From positions 1 to 46,004 of the IMG/VR virus record IMGVR_UViG_3300015261_000005: a stretch of DNA of 46,004 bases. One strand, written 5' to 3'. Of this stretch, positions 13,332 through 20,964 are shown piece after piece. Position 1 is the stretch's first letter. Every line of letters starts with the position of its first letter. The position numbers and the translations under genes were made by a program. The DNA is from a virus. Below the pieces are notes generated by a model. It did not search any database and was not told where the DNA came from. It worked only from the letters and a program-made list of their open reading frames with translations.

Positions 13332-13535
13332 ATGTACGCCGAACAGACCCACTTGCGGAACAAGGTCATCAAGGTCCGCCTCAATGAAGACGAGCGCGAT
13401 CTGGTGGATGCCCTTGCGCGCATCAACAAGACGCAGCCCGCAGTTCTGTTGCGCGACCTCGTTCTGGAGCGCCTCGAGCGCATTGAGCGCGCCGAAGCAC
13501 GTGAGCAGCGTAGCGGCAACGCGATCGCCGCTTGA
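13332..13535 (+). CDS. Ribbon-helix-helix-like DNA-binding protein, 67 aa
   Basis: The ATG at 13332 has an AAAGGA site. The segment KVIKVRLNEDERDLVDALARI reads as a beta strand followed by a helix, then a second helix (PAVLLRDLVLERLERI), which is the pattern of MetJ/Arc-type RHH proteins. It occupies the cII position, so it may regulate lysogeny or replication genes. Confidence 0.65.
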   Translation: MYAEQTHLRNKVIKVRLNEDERDLVDALARINKTQPAVLLRDLVLERLERIERAEAREQRSGNAIAA

Positions 13536-13566
13536 AGTACCCATTGCAGTCCCTTTTGGAGGCCCT

Positions 13567-13761
13567 GTGCGCCTTGACGATGGCATCCAACTGACGCCTT
13601 CCGAGAACTCTCGGATCAAGTCGTTTGCACTTAAACACGGCATTTCCCGCGAGGAAGCCGTGTCGCGCCTTGCGCGCGAGGAAATAGAAGACCGGTTCGT
13701 GGTGCGGAAACACCGCGCCAACGTAGTGCCTTTCAGGGCCCTCAAGAGGGGCGACTCGTGA
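13567..13761 (+). CDS. Small RHH/HTH-like protein, 64 aa, GTG start
   Basis: The GTG at 13567 follows GGAGG by four bases. Longer frames upstream overlap the previous gene in another frame. The core LTPSENSRIKSFALKHGISREEAVSRLAREEIEDRF predicts helices like those of ribbon-helix-helix or recombination-directionality proteins. The next small frame starts inside its stop (GTGA). Confidence 0.55.
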   Translation: MRLDDGIQLTPSENSRIKSFALKHGISREEAVSRLAREEIEDRFVVRKHRANVVPFRALKRGDS

Positions 13762-13853
13762 GCCTCACCCGATACGGATTCGACGCGACTGAGATCGCGG
13801 CCTGGTTCGACGCGTTCGTTGCCCTGCTGGAGTTCCGCGCATGTCCCAACTGA
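13758..13853 (+). CDS. Tiny overlapping ORF, 31 aa
   Basis: The GTG at 13758 overlaps the preceding stop and the frame ends 13 bases inside the next gene. It encodes an amphipathic, aromatic-rich peptide. Coupling at both ends is the only support. It may exist chiefly to couple translation. Confidence 0.35.
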   Translation: MSLTRYGFDATEIAAWFDAFVALLEFRACPN

Positions 13854-14179
13854 TCCGACAAGAACAATTCTGGGATCGGCCGGTGCGCGTCATTGAGATG
13901 CCAGCCGCACGCTCAACAGACCCCCAGTCATCCCACGACGCTGCCGACGTTCACACGGCCAGCGGCGCACGCCAGTGCCATATCGAAATCGTCGTGGCCC
14001 AGGTGAGGGCTTTTGAGGGCCTCACGAGTGCCGAGATCGCCGCACGCACCGGACTGGAGCGCCATGAGGCAGCTCGCCGGCTTCCGGACGCGGAGAAGGC
14101 CGGAGCAGTCCGTAAGGGCATGCCCCGGAAGTGCTCCATCAGCAACAAACTGGTCACGACGTGGTGGCCGGCACCGTGA
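13841..14179 (+). CDS. Winged-helix DNA-binding protein, 112 aa
   Basis: The C-terminal half (TSAEIAARTGLERHEAARRLPDAEKAGAVRKG) is a typical winged helix, ending with TWWPAP. The N-terminal 40 residues look disordered. It is coupled to the initiator gene by a GTGA overlap, so it probably helps to regulate or set up replication. Confidence 0.65.
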   Translation: MSQLIRQEQFWDRPVRVIEMPAARSTDPQSSHDAADVHTASGARQCHIEIVVAQVRAFEGLTSAEIAARTGLERHEAARRLPDAEKAGAVRKGMPRKCSISNKLVTTWWPAP

Positions 14180-14931
14180 GCACGTCGCTAATGGGCCAGT
14201 GCTGGCCCCTCCAGATGCCTCCGACACCGAAGTCGGTACTCATGTCGCTCGCCGATAACGCTAACGACCAGGGCTTCTGCTGGCCATCCATCTCGAAGAT
14301 CTGTGAACGCACGTGCTTCAGTAAGCGCGCTGTCATCGACGCTATCGCCTGGCTTGAGCAGGCAGGAATTCTTGCCGCTGACCGCACCAATGGTCGGCAC
14401 ACCACGTACGTCATTTCCCCTTCGGATTACGACGAACCGGTGCAGCAGGCGCACCAGTGCGGGAAAAGCACCAGTGCAGCAGGCGCATCGGAACCGGTGC
14501 AGCAGGCGCACCAACCGGTGCATCTCCCGCACCGACCGGTGCAGCAGCCGCACACTAACCATAAAGAACCACCATTAACCGTCAGGAAGAGCAACCGTCA
14601 AAAGGTTGCGCCTGCGATCGAGATCGATCTTCCCGATTGGCTTCCGGCCGAATCTTGGGATCACTGGATCGAGCATCGGAACTCGATTCGAAAGCCGATG
14701 AGCCAGCGGGCTGCCGAGCTTTCGATCAGCGCGCTGGACGATCTACGGGCCAAAGGGCACGACCCGGAGAAGGTCATCGACAACGCCATCGTTTGCGGAT
14801 GGATCGGCATCTACGAGCCGAAGGGCGTGCCACCGGCCAAGGTCCAGAGCACGGGCGCCACCGGTAGCCGCCAGCAGCAGCTTGAACAGCGCAATGAGCA
14901 GGTCGGAAACGACTGGCTCGCTGAAGCCTAA
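14176..14931 (+). CDS. Replication initiator, lambda O-like
   Basis: A 251-residue protein. The N-terminus is a winged-helix domain (about 12-90, with PSISKICERTCFSKRAVIDAIAWLEQAG) like the origin-binding domain of phage O proteins. A Gln/His/Pro-rich linker encoded by the iteron repeats follows (about 88-128), then a C-terminal domain (about 150-230) of the type that recruits the helicase loader. GTG 14176 overlaps the previous stop. An ATG 45 bases upstream is in frame but lies in the preceding gene. Having the origin inside the initiator gene is as in lambda. Confidence 0.8.
   Translation: MSTSLMGQCWPLQMPPTPKSVLMSLADNANDQGFCWPSISKICERTCFSKRAVIDAIAWLEQAGILAADRTNGRHTTYVISPSDYDEPVQQAHQCGKSTSAAGASEPVQQAHQPVHLPHRPVQQPHTNHKEPPLTVRKSNRQKVAPAIEIDLPDWLPAESWDHWIEHRNSIRKPMSQRAAELSISALDDLRAKGHDPEKVIDNAIVCGWIGIYEPKGVPPAKVQSTGATGSRQQQLEQRNEQVGNDWLAEA
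14436..14555. repeat. Origin iterons within the initiator gene
   Basis: Five copies of a 21-base unit (consensus ACCGGTGCAGCAGGCGCACC) start at 14436, 14470, 14493, 14514 and 14535. The last three are exactly head to tail. A run rich in A and T follows (about 14552-14600), suitable for unwinding. This is the lambda-ori layout and marks the probable phage replication origin. Confidence 0.75.
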
Positions 14932-14946
14932 GCCGAGGACACGACG

Positions 14947-15633
14947 ATGCACGACACCGAAAAGGCCCTATTCAAAACGCTCATCACCGATGCGATGGCT
15001 TACTACAGCAAGGACGTTTCCAAGTTCATGCTGCAGGTCTTCTGGGACGCGCTGAAACGGTTCGAGTTCGAGGACGTGTCGCGGGCTTTCAGCCTCCACG
15101 CACAGAACCCGGACAACGGGCAGTGGGCACCGAAGGTTGCCGACATCGTGAAGCTGATTGAGGGGTCGACGGCTTCGCAGGGCATGACAGCCTGGGCGAA
15201 GGTGCACAAGGCTATCGGGTCAGTCGGACGCATGCGCTCCGTGGCCTTCGACGATCCACTCATTCACGTTGTGCTCGACGAGATGGGAGGCTGGTACGCG
15301 CTGTGCAGCACAAACGAGGCCGAACTTCCTTTCAAGGCGCGCGAGTTTGAGAAACGCTATCAGGGCTACCGCCTCCGCCGTGAAACGCCGCCGTTCTCTC
15401 CTTACCTGATCGGCGGCCACGAGGCCGACAACCGTTCGAACGGTTACGCCACGCCGACGCCTCCCGCTCTCGTGGGCGACCCGGAACGTGCGTCGATCGT
15501 GATGGAGCGCGGGAGCAGGGAAGGGGCCATTCGCATCACCGACGGGCGGGAAGCTTCGCGTTTTGTAGCGAAGCGCTTGGCTGCCATGAATTCCTCCAGT
15601 AACAAAGATCCTGAGCCGCCGAGGGCCGCCTGA
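14947..15633 (+). CDS. Probable replicative helicase loader
   Basis: A 228-residue protein right behind the initiator, in the position of lambda P. The N-terminal 75 residues (WDALKRFEFEDVSRAFSLHAQNP, then WAPKVADIVKLIEG) match the layout of small phage helicase loaders and DUF6475-type proteins, a helical bundle that handles DnaB-type helicases. The C-terminal part is Pro/Arg-rich and probably flexible. The phage encodes no helicase of its own in this window, so it should load the host DnaB. A GAGGA site precedes the ATG. Confidence 0.65.
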   Translation: MHDTEKALFKTLITDAMAYYSKDVSKFMLQVFWDALKRFEFEDVSRAFSLHAQNPDNGQWAPKVADIVKLIEGSTASQGMTAWAKVHKAIGSVGRMRSVAFDDPLIHVVLDEMGGWYALCSTNEAELPFKAREFEKRYQGYRLRRETPPFSPYLIGGHEADNRSNGYATPTPPALVGDPERASIVMERGSREGAIRITDGREASRFVAKRLAAMNSSSNKDPEPPRAA

Positions 15634-15842
15634 TGAGTCCCGCAGAGACACGCATAGTCCAGGCACTCGCCGTTCGGCCAATGACCGTCAACGAGCTCGC
15701 CAACACCGTTTACGTCGAGCCTGGCCATCTGAGGCACTTGCTTCGTCGTCTTTCGGACGCGCGCATTGTCCAGATCGGCGCACACGCGCCTCGCTCACAG
15801 GTTCGGGGTGCGACGCCGCGCTATTGGGAGCGGGTGGCATGA
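15633..15842 (+). CDS. Small winged-helix protein, 69 aa
   Basis: A basic protein with an obvious helix-turn-helix (MTVNELANTVYVEPGHLRHLLRRL, about 17-40) and a wing. Its start shares a base with the loader stop (TGATG) and its stop overlaps the phosphatase start, so it is coupled to both. It probably binds DNA; the target is unknown. Confidence 0.65.
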   Translation: MSPAETRIVQALAVRPMTVNELANTVYVEPGHLRHLLRRLSDARIVQIGAHAPRSQVRGATPRYWERVA

Positions 15843-16546
15843 GCCGCGTCCAGCGCTTCCCCTGCAACACCCAGGGGCGCGACTTCGTTATCGGCGACGT
15901 GCACGGTTGCTTCGACGCTCTGCGCGACGCCATGACCTCGGTGGAGTTTGACGAGGGCCGGGACCGTCTCTTCTCGGTAGGTGACCTTGTCGACCGCGGC
16001 CCCTCGTCCGAGGAAGCCGTCGACTGGATCGCGCGGCCATGGTTTCACGCCGTTCGCGGCAACCACGAGCAGATGGCCATCGGTGTAGCCGCTGGTCGCC
16101 ACGACCAGGCGAACTACCTGCGTAACGGTGGTGGCTGGTTCCTCGCACTCGACAACTATCGCCAGAAGCTCACGGCGCAGGCCTTCGACACGCTTCCCGT
16201 GGCTATCGAGATCGCACATACCATCGGTCGCATCGGCATCGTTCATGCCGACATCTGGGGTGGCTCTTGGGACGATTTTACCGCTGAGATCGAAGGCGAC
16301 GTTTCGAACGGCCGCCGGCACAAGTTGGTCGAGGTCGCCTTGTGGTCGAGGTCGCGCATCCAGGCTCGTGACGCTACCGGGATCGCTGACCTCTTCGCGC
16401 TGTTCGTCGGTCATACGCCGGTGAAGGATCCGGTCGCCCTCGGCAACGTCATCTACGTGGACACGGGTGCCGTCTTCGGGAATGGCCTGACCATGATGGA
16501 GATCGGCAAGGTCCGTGCCGCCGGCGTTCTTGCGGAGGCCGCGTGA
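15839..16546 (+). CDS. PP2A-type Ser/Thr protein phosphatase (NinI-like)
   Basis: A 235-residue metallophosphatase with the full signature: GDVHG (19-23), GDLVDRG (48-54), GNHE (74-77) and a later GH-Thr motif. It resembles lambda phosphatase from the nin region. Two metal ions, usually Mn, would sit in the site. The role in phage growth is unclear. ATG 15839 overlaps the previous stop. A start five codons upstream is less likely. Confidence 0.9.
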   Translation: MSRVQRFPCNTQGRDFVIGDVHGCFDALRDAMTSVEFDEGRDRLFSVGDLVDRGPSSEEAVDWIARPWFHAVRGNHEQMAIGVAAGRHDQANYLRNGGGWFLALDNYRQKLTAQAFDTLPVAIEIAHTIGRIGIVHADIWGGSWDDFTAEIEGDVSNGRRHKLVEVALWSRSRIQARDATGIADLFALFVGHTPVKDPVALGNVIYVDTGAVFGNGLTMMEIGKVRAAGVLAEAA

Positions 16547-17007
16547 TGGCAGCCGTCGTCGTCAATAGCGCCGAGCGCCTGCAGAGCATCCTCGGCGACA
16601 TCCGGGAGCAGTGGGCAAAGCACCACTATCTGCGCGTCACTATCAAGACCGGCAAGGATCGATCGCTCGACCAGAATGCGATCTCCCACGCCTGGTACGA
16701 GCAGATCTCGCGTGAGCTTCGCGAGGACAGCCCGGAAGACGTAAAGGCCGAGTGCAAGCTCCGCTTCGGTGTGCCGATCCTTCGCGCGCAAGACGAAGAC
16801 TTCCGCGAGATCTACGACGCTTCGATCAAACGGCATCTGTCGCACGAGCAGAAGCTGCGCGCGATGCGTCTGCTGCCGGTGACTTCGCTGATGACCGTCC
16901 AGCAGCTGAGCCAGTACCTGGTGGACATGCAGAACGACTACGCGAAAAGGGGTGTCGTACTGGAATTTCCGGACGACGCGAAGCCTAGCCGGAGGGTCGC
17001 CGCATGA
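16546..17007 (+). CDS. ninB: NinB-like recombination mediator
   Basis: A 153-residue protein related to lambda NinB (Orf), which binds single-stranded DNA and stands in for RecFOR. The conserved features are KTGKDRSLDQNAISHAWYEQIS and the later region with RLLPVTSLMTVQQLSQYLVDMQ. A GTG immediately upstream at 16543 could also be used. The start overlaps the phosphatase stop. It groups with the recombination genes of the nin-like block. Confidence 0.85.
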   Translation: MAAVVVNSAERLQSILGDIREQWAKHHYLRVTIKTGKDRSLDQNAISHAWYEQISRELREDSPEDVKAECKLRFGVPILRAQDEDFREIYDASIKRHLSHEQKLRAMRLLPVTSLMTVQQLSQYLVDMQNDYAKRGVVLEFPDDAKPSRRVAA

Positions 17008-17363
17008 GGGCCTCAAAAGGTCTCGAACGGAAAACGCCGCTTCGCCAGCGCAAGCCGATGGTGAAGCGGTCTCGTCCGAAGATGACCGCTGCGCGTATGG
17101 AGGCGCAGGGCAGGCCGTGCACGATCCGCATCCCATGCTACTGCGAGCCCAATCCAGAGACGACCGTGCTCGCTCACTACCGGCTTGGCACCGGCGGTGG
17201 CCAGAAGCCGGACGACGAGCAGGCCGCTGACGCGTGCTTCATCTGCCACGAGATCGTCGACGGCCGGATGGAAGCACCCGAGTTCACGAAAGACCAGATC
17301 CGCCTCTGGCACGCCGAGGGCGTACTGAGGACACAAGAAGCCCGACGCCTGGAGGAAGCATGA
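17004..17363 (+). CDS. DUF1364 family protein (nin-region nuclease-like)
   Basis: A 119-residue protein with a very basic N-terminus and the family pattern GRPCTIRIPCYC, PETTVLAHYR and ACFICHEIVDGR, a set of Cys and His that should hold a metal as in HNH-type nucleases. Relatives occur beside ninB and resolvase genes in lambdoid phages. Activity is not established. It overlaps both neighbours by four bases. Confidence 0.8.
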   Translation: MRASKGLERKTPLRQRKPMVKRSRPKMTAARMEAQGRPCTIRIPCYCEPNPETTVLAHYRLGTGGGQKPDDEQAADACFICHEIVDGRMEAPEFTKDQIRLWHAEGVLRTQEARRLEEA

Positions 17364-17794
17364 TTCTCGCCATTGACCCTGGAACGACGCATTCGGGCGT
17401 TGTCGTGTTTGACGGATGCGGCGCTAGAGAGGCGTATGTGGCTCCAAATGATCAGGTCATCCAGCACATCCAGCTGTGGGCCTGGCCCGACATCGCCATC
17501 GAGATGATCGCCAGCTATGGCATGCCGGTGGGTGCCGAGGTATTCGAGACGGTTCGCTGGATAGGCCGGTTCCAGCAGGCCTTTCACTTTCCCGAACGGG
17601 TCAAATTGGTCTTCCGGAAAGACGTGAAGATGCACCTTTGCGGTACGCCGCGAGCGAAGGACGCCAACATCCGGCAGGCACTCATCGACAAGCTTGGCGC
17701 GCCCGGCACGAAGAAGGATCCGGGCCCTACATACGGCGTGAAGTCCCATGCTTGGGCAGCGCTCGCTGTCGCCGTCACCGCGATGGAGATCTGA
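17360..17794 (+). CDS. RuvC-like Holliday junction resolvase
   Basis: A 144-residue RNase H-fold protein with AIDPGTT (D6), the strand ending IEMIASYGM (E48) and AKDANIRQAL (D101). It resembles phage RuvC-type enzymes that cut branched DNA before packaging. The C-terminal SHAWAALAVA lacks the last acidic residue of classical RuvC, and His may replace it. The ATG overlaps the previous stop and follows GGAGGA. Confidence 0.75.
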   Translation: MILAIDPGTTHSGVVVFDGCGAREAYVAPNDQVIQHIQLWAWPDIAIEMIASYGMPVGAEVFETVRWIGRFQQAFHFPERVKLVFRKDVKMHLCGTPRAKDANIRQALIDKLGAPGTKKDPGPTYGVKSHAWAALAVAVTAMEI

Positions 17795-18009
17795 TGAGCC
17801 AGTCGTCTAAGGCTGCAACCATCCGTGCCGCGCTGGCCGCAGGTCCGGCGACCACGTCCGACCTTTCTGCCGAACTGGGTTGGCCCGGCCCCTACATTGC
17901 CGCTCAGCTCAGCGTCATGTGCAGGCGTGGCACGGCCCGACGCGCCGAGTACGTGGGCCCCGATAACCGCCGACGCTTCCTGTGGTCGCTGGGCAGGAGG
18001 TCGTCTTGA
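17794..18009 (+). CDS. Small winged-helix regulator, 71 aa
   Basis: A basic protein with a classic HTH (ATTSDLSAELGWPGPYIAAQLSVM, about 20-44) and a wing with several Arg. It is coupled to the resolvase by a TGATG overlap. It is similar in size and layout to the 15633 protein, possibly an old duplication. Confidence 0.65.
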   Translation: MSQSSKAATIRAALAAGPATTSDLSAELGWPGPYIAAQLSVMCRRGTARRAEYVGPDNRRRFLWSLGRRSS

Positions 18010-18177
18010 ATGACCGTCTACCACCACCTGACGCACGCGCTCCGGATCATGGCGATCGAGCCGGACTTCAAGAAATGGGGTCCGCTGATCGATGCGCTGA
18101 CACCAGAGCAGCAGGACGAGTGCCGTGTATGGCTGCGGCAAGAGGCGGCCATGTCCAAGAGCCGGGCCCGCGCATAG
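18010..18177 (+). CDS. Small hypothetical protein, 55 aa
   Basis: The frame starts immediately after the stop of the preceding gene and ends with TAG at 18175-18177. It encodes a helical protein with a WGPLIDALTPEQQDECRVWL core. Codon use is like that of the neighbours. It is short but well positioned. Confidence 0.6.
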   Translation: MTVYHHLTHALRIMAIEPDFKKWGPLIDALTPEQQDECRVWLRQEAAMSKSRARA

Positions 18178-18311
18178 GCTTCGAGGGTGTCCCCACCACC
18201 ATCCTCTCGCTCCAACTCGAACAAGCCAGGGACGACCTCAAAGCCTCGCAACGGCGCGCTGCGCTGATCCGCCGCGAACTGAAGCGGCGCAAACGACACA
18301 CCATCCGATAA
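18129..18311 (+). CDS. Small basic coiled-coil ORF, 60 aa
   Basis: The C-terminal 35 residues (SLQLEQARDDLKASQRRAAL followed by a Lys/Arg cluster) form a strongly basic amphipathic helix. The only ATG lies 49 bases inside the preceding gene, so the true start is uncertain. The frame is plausible but not secure. Confidence 0.4.
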   Translation: MAAARGGHVQEPGPRIGFEGVPTTILSLQLEQARDDLKASQRRAALIRRELKRRKRHTIR

Positions 18312-18329
18312 CCGAGAGCAGGGGACATC

Positions 18330-18863
18330 ATGAACGAAGCAAACCAGAAAAACCGCGCCGGCTTCCTCGAGCGCCTCGGGCAATTGGCTGGCACAACGGC
18401 CTGGCGCGAACCGGGCAGGGTGGGCGGAGGTACGCCGTACGCCGCGCGTGGGATGACCACCGAGAACGCGATGGCTCTATCACTTGCCATGGCGAAGAAG
18501 AATGATCGCGACGTGGGGCCATGGATCGCATACGCGATGGCCACAGGCGTCGAGGACCATCGGGCAGAGATCATCACCTGGTTGGCCGACAAGCTCATCG
18601 AAGGAACTCAGCATATCGGCGCCCGTAACCGAACGCGGATGCTCTCGATCGCCGCTGTCTGCTATTGCGACGTCGTCCAGGGGAACCATGAGCACAAGGT
18701 GCCGAAGGTCAATGCCCGAGACTTCACCATCTTGGTCAGCATCGGCATCGGCTGGCTTTGGATGTCGATGGAGGCGGCTGTGGAACGCGCCGAGCATGCG
18801 CTCCGGGCAACCGGTCGCCGCCGGCCGCGCGCGCCCGCGAACGTGAAGCCTCAGGCCGCTTGA
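18330..18863 (+). CDS. Hypothetical protein in the late-regulator position
   Basis: A 177-residue soluble, mainly helical protein with an AGGGGA ribosome site. It is the last gene before the bidirectional terminator and the lysis/late block, where lambdoid phages carry the antiterminator Q. I see no zinc motif typical of some Q proteins. Segments such as ARNRTRMLSIAAVCYCDVV and a basic C-terminus could contact DNA or polymerase. Its role as late activator is inferred only from position. Confidence 0.6.
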   Translation: MNEANQKNRAGFLERLGQLAGTTAWREPGRVGGGTPYAARGMTTENAMALSLAMAKKNDRDVGPWIAYAMATGVEDHRAEIITWLADKLIEGTQHIGARNRTRMLSIAAVCYCDVVQGNHEHKVPKVNARDFTILVSIGIGWLWMSMEAAVERAEHALRATGRRRPRAPANVKPQAA

Positions 18864-18917
18864 CGTCAAGGGGGGAACCACGTAGATTTCGCTACATCTC
18901 GGAATCCCACCGAAAAG

Positions 18918-18942
18918 AAGCCCGGCCATGCGCCGGGCTTTT
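18918..18942. terminator. Bidirectional intrinsic terminator
   Basis: A 9-bp stem (18918-18926 with 18932-18940) has a five-base loop. T residues follow on the plus strand (18939-18942), and on the minus strand a CTTTTC run follows the stem. It lies between the convergent genes 18330-18863 and 18948-19172 and can end both transcripts. Confidence 0.75.
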
Positions 18943-18947
18943 GCGTT

Positions 18948-19172
18948 CTAGTGGGTCGCCACGATGAGTTGCCATGCGATCGGCACGCCAGCCGGGTGCT
19001 GCCCATGATTTTGGGGCGGCAGTGGATCTCCTTGGTTCGCAGCAATGTTGTGTCCGCAACCACGGCATCGATAGATGCCGCTGTATGGCACGGGCTGACT
19101 TGGCCCATGGGTTCCATCGAATGCGGCGTGCTGGCTCGGCTCTAGGAAGTGCAGGTACTTGTAGACCGCCAT
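18948..19172 (-). CDS. Zinc-ribbon 'protein L'-like cargo protein, 74 aa
   Basis: A minus-strand gene set between early and late plus-strand blocks. The start at 19172 has an AGGGGA site. The protein contains YRCRGCGHNIAANQGDPLPP followed by QNHGQHP, giving C36, C39, H56 and H59 as likely zinc ligands, and ends with a hydrophobic strand. I recall similar small chromosomal proteins of pseudomonads labelled protein L, without known function. The orientation suggests independent expression in the lysogen. Confidence 0.65.
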   Translation of the reverse strand: MAVYKYLHFLEPSQHAAFDGTHGPSQPVPYSGIYRCRGCGHNIAANQGDPLPPQNHGQHPAGVPIAWQLIVATH

Positions 19173-19452
19173 GGTGTTCCCCTGATGCTGTGCTGGTCGG
19201 ACAAGTAAACCGACACCAGCCAAGCACATCCATAGGGCTTCCGACGTAGGTATATCCCTACACATTTTCACCGGTCAGGACCGCTTTCGCACATCGTCGC
19301 CCCGGCGTGAGCCGCTGCAGTGCCGCCACCCCTTGCGCTTTCCTCCCCTGGAGCGCGCCCGGTCTCACGCCGGACACGGCTAGCCGAGCCTGACCACCTT
19401 TACCAACGGGCCGCCGGCGCTTGGCGCGGGCCCATTTCAATTGGAGCTCCTC
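19173..19452. other. Intergenic late-control region, 280 bases
   Basis: No convincing gene. A palindrome GTAGG(TATATC)CCTAC lies at 19246-19261 over a possible minus-strand promoter (CTGACC then TATACC, 18 bases apart) for the cargo gene. A 10-bp inverted repeat (19302-19311 with 19364-19373) encloses 52 bases, and a G/C-rich hairpin lies near 19411-19428 just before the endolysin ribosome site. A late promoter and antitermination site for the lysis-to-tail operon are expected here, but I cannot place them securely. Confidence 0.4.
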
Positions 19453-19989
19453 ATGGACGCCAAGACATTTGCGGCGGCCGCTGGAGTTTCCGCTGCGCGT
19501 GCTGCTGAGTGGGCTGGGCCCGTTACTACGGCCATGGCCGAGTTCGGTGTTGATACGCCGAAACGCCAGGCTGCCTTCATCGCCCAATGGGGCCATGAGT
19601 CTGCCGGTTACGCTTATACGCGGGAGATCTGGGGTCCGACGCCTGCGCAGCTTCGTTACGAGGGTCGAGCAGACCTTGGTAACACGCAGCGCGGCGATGG
19701 CTCGCTCTACCGCGGGCGCGGATTGCCGCAACTCACCGGCCGCGCGAACTATGCAAAGGCCAGTGCCGCCCTCGGCGTCGACCTGGTGAAGAACCCGCAG
19801 CTGCTCGAGCAGACGGACCTGGCCGCGCGAGTGGCTGGCTGGTTCTGGCAGGCGAACGGCTGCAACGACTTCGCCGACAGCGATGACTTCGTCGGCCTGA
19901 CGCGCCGGATCAACGGTGGCACGAACGGACTCTCGGATCGCCAGGTGCGGTGGGTCATGGCAAAGAAAGCACTTGGTGTTGACGGGTGA
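19453..19989 (+). CDS. Endolysin, glycoside hydrolase family 19
   Basis: A 178-residue chitinase-class lysozyme that cuts peptidoglycan glycan strands. The family core is clear: AFIAQWGHESAGY with catalytic E49, a second acidic residue nearby (E58 in REIW), and the substrate-groove motif YRGRGLPQLTGRANY (86-100). No signal peptide or SAR helix is present, so release depends on the holin. The start has GGAG seven bases upstream. It is the first gene of the late operon. Confidence 0.9.
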   Translation: MDAKTFAAAAGVSAARAAEWAGPVTTAMAEFGVDTPKRQAAFIAQWGHESAGYAYTREIWGPTPAQLRYEGRADLGNTQRGDGSLYRGRGLPQLTGRANYAKASAALGVDLVKNPQLLEQTDLAARVAGWFWQANGCNDFADSDDFVGLTRRINGGTNGLSDRQVRWVMAKKALGVDG

Positions 19990-20321
19990 ACGAATCGATG
20001 GATATCAAGCGCGGCGACGACTCCAACTGGCATTTCAAGCTTGGACCGATCGAGCGCGCGGTCGTGGGCGGTGGTTTTGCGCTGCTCGTCTTCCTCATCA
20101 GTTACGTCTTCCATTCCTTCGACAGCAGGCTTGAGGCGCAGGACAAGACGATGCAAAGCGTTGTCACCTCTCAGGCGGTCACAAACGCCCAGCTGCAGAC
20201 ACTCAGCCAGCAGCTTTCCGACGTGCCTGCCCTGACTCGGCAGATGGCCGAGCTAAAGGTCAACACGGACCGAAATACGCAGGACATCCATGAGCTGCAG
20301 CAAGTGAGGCACCTCAAATGA
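19986..20321 (+). CDS. Single-pass membrane protein of the lysis cassette
   Basis: A 111-residue protein with one membrane helix (about 25-43), then a helical, coiled-coil-like tail outside or inside the membrane (about 45-110). It starts at GTG 19986 overlapping the endolysin stop; ATG 19998 is an alternative. The location between endolysin and holin suggests an antiholin or accessory lysis role. Confidence 0.65.
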   Translation: MNESMDIKRGDDSNWHFKLGPIERAVVGGGFALLVFLISYVFHSFDSRLEAQDKTMQSVVTSQAVTNAQLQTLSQQLSDVPALTRQMAELKVNTDRNTQDIHELQQVRHLK

Positions 20322-20596
20322 AACTCGTCAGTCACGCTGGCATCTGGCACAAGCTGTGGAGTATTCGCCTCGGTATCGCTGCTGCCCTCATGAAGGGCGC
20401 GGACGAGGCCTACCGCAGCATGCACCCGGACTGGGCTGCTCATCTTCCGCAGTGGCTGCTTGGCGGCCTTGGTTATGCATCACTGATGACCGGCATGGCG
20501 GCCACGGTTGCCGTCGTGGTCAAGCAGGCAAACCTCAGCCAGCCTCCTGACCCTCGACCCACCGTGCTAACCGACCAGAGGTTGCCGCCCGCATGA
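20318..20596 (+). CDS. Holin
   Basis: A 92-residue protein with an amphipathic N-terminus (KLWSIRLGIAAALMKGADEAY) like the DUF7940-type phage holins, and a strong membrane segment at about 46-68. The C-terminus is Pro-rich and polar. It lies between the lysis membrane protein and the spanins. It should form inner-membrane holes at the end of infection. Confidence 0.75.
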   Translation: MKLVSHAGIWHKLWSIRLGIAAALMKGADEAYRSMHPDWAAHLPQWLLGGLGYASLMTGMAATVAVVVKQANLSQPPDPRPTVLTDQRLPPA

Positions 20597-20964
20597 CCAA
20601 GATCTACGCCTACGCCATCGGCGCGCTGCTACTCGTCATCGCCCTGGGCGCCACGGGTTGGTATATCTCCGACCTTCGCGGCGACGTCGCCACGGCCAAG
20701 TCGAACCAGGCGATCGCCGAGGGCAACGTCAGCACGTGCGCGACCGCCCTGAAGCAGGCTGACCAGGCGACCGCCGACGCCGTCGCGCAGTCGAAGCTCT
20801 ACCACGATCAGGCTCAGGCCGCGATCGACGCTGCGACGACCCAGAAAGGCAAGAACACCGCCGCTGGCACCGTGTTCGCCACGAAGATCATCACGAGCGC
20901 CAAGACCACTGACTGCCAGTCCGTTCTGGAGGCCGCCTTATGTCCCGCGCTCTCTGGGTACTGA
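20593..20964 (+). CDS. i-spanin (Rz-like)
   Basis: A 123-residue protein with one N-terminal membrane anchor (about 4-24) and a periplasmic helical domain, typical of the inner-membrane spanin that helps to fuse inner and outer membranes in the last step of lysis. The o-spanin gene starts inside its 3' end, the usual Rz/Rz1 arrangement. Confidence 0.85.
   Translation: MTKIYAYAIGALLLVIALGATGWYISDLRGDVATAKSNQAIAEGNVSTCATALKQADQATADAVAQSKLYHDQAQAAIDAATTQKGKNTAAGTVFATKIITSAKTTDCQSVLEAALCPALSGY

Noticed and set aside
14436-14555. CRISPR-like array
   Set aside because: Units are tandem without unique spacers, inside a coding gene, and fit origin iterons.
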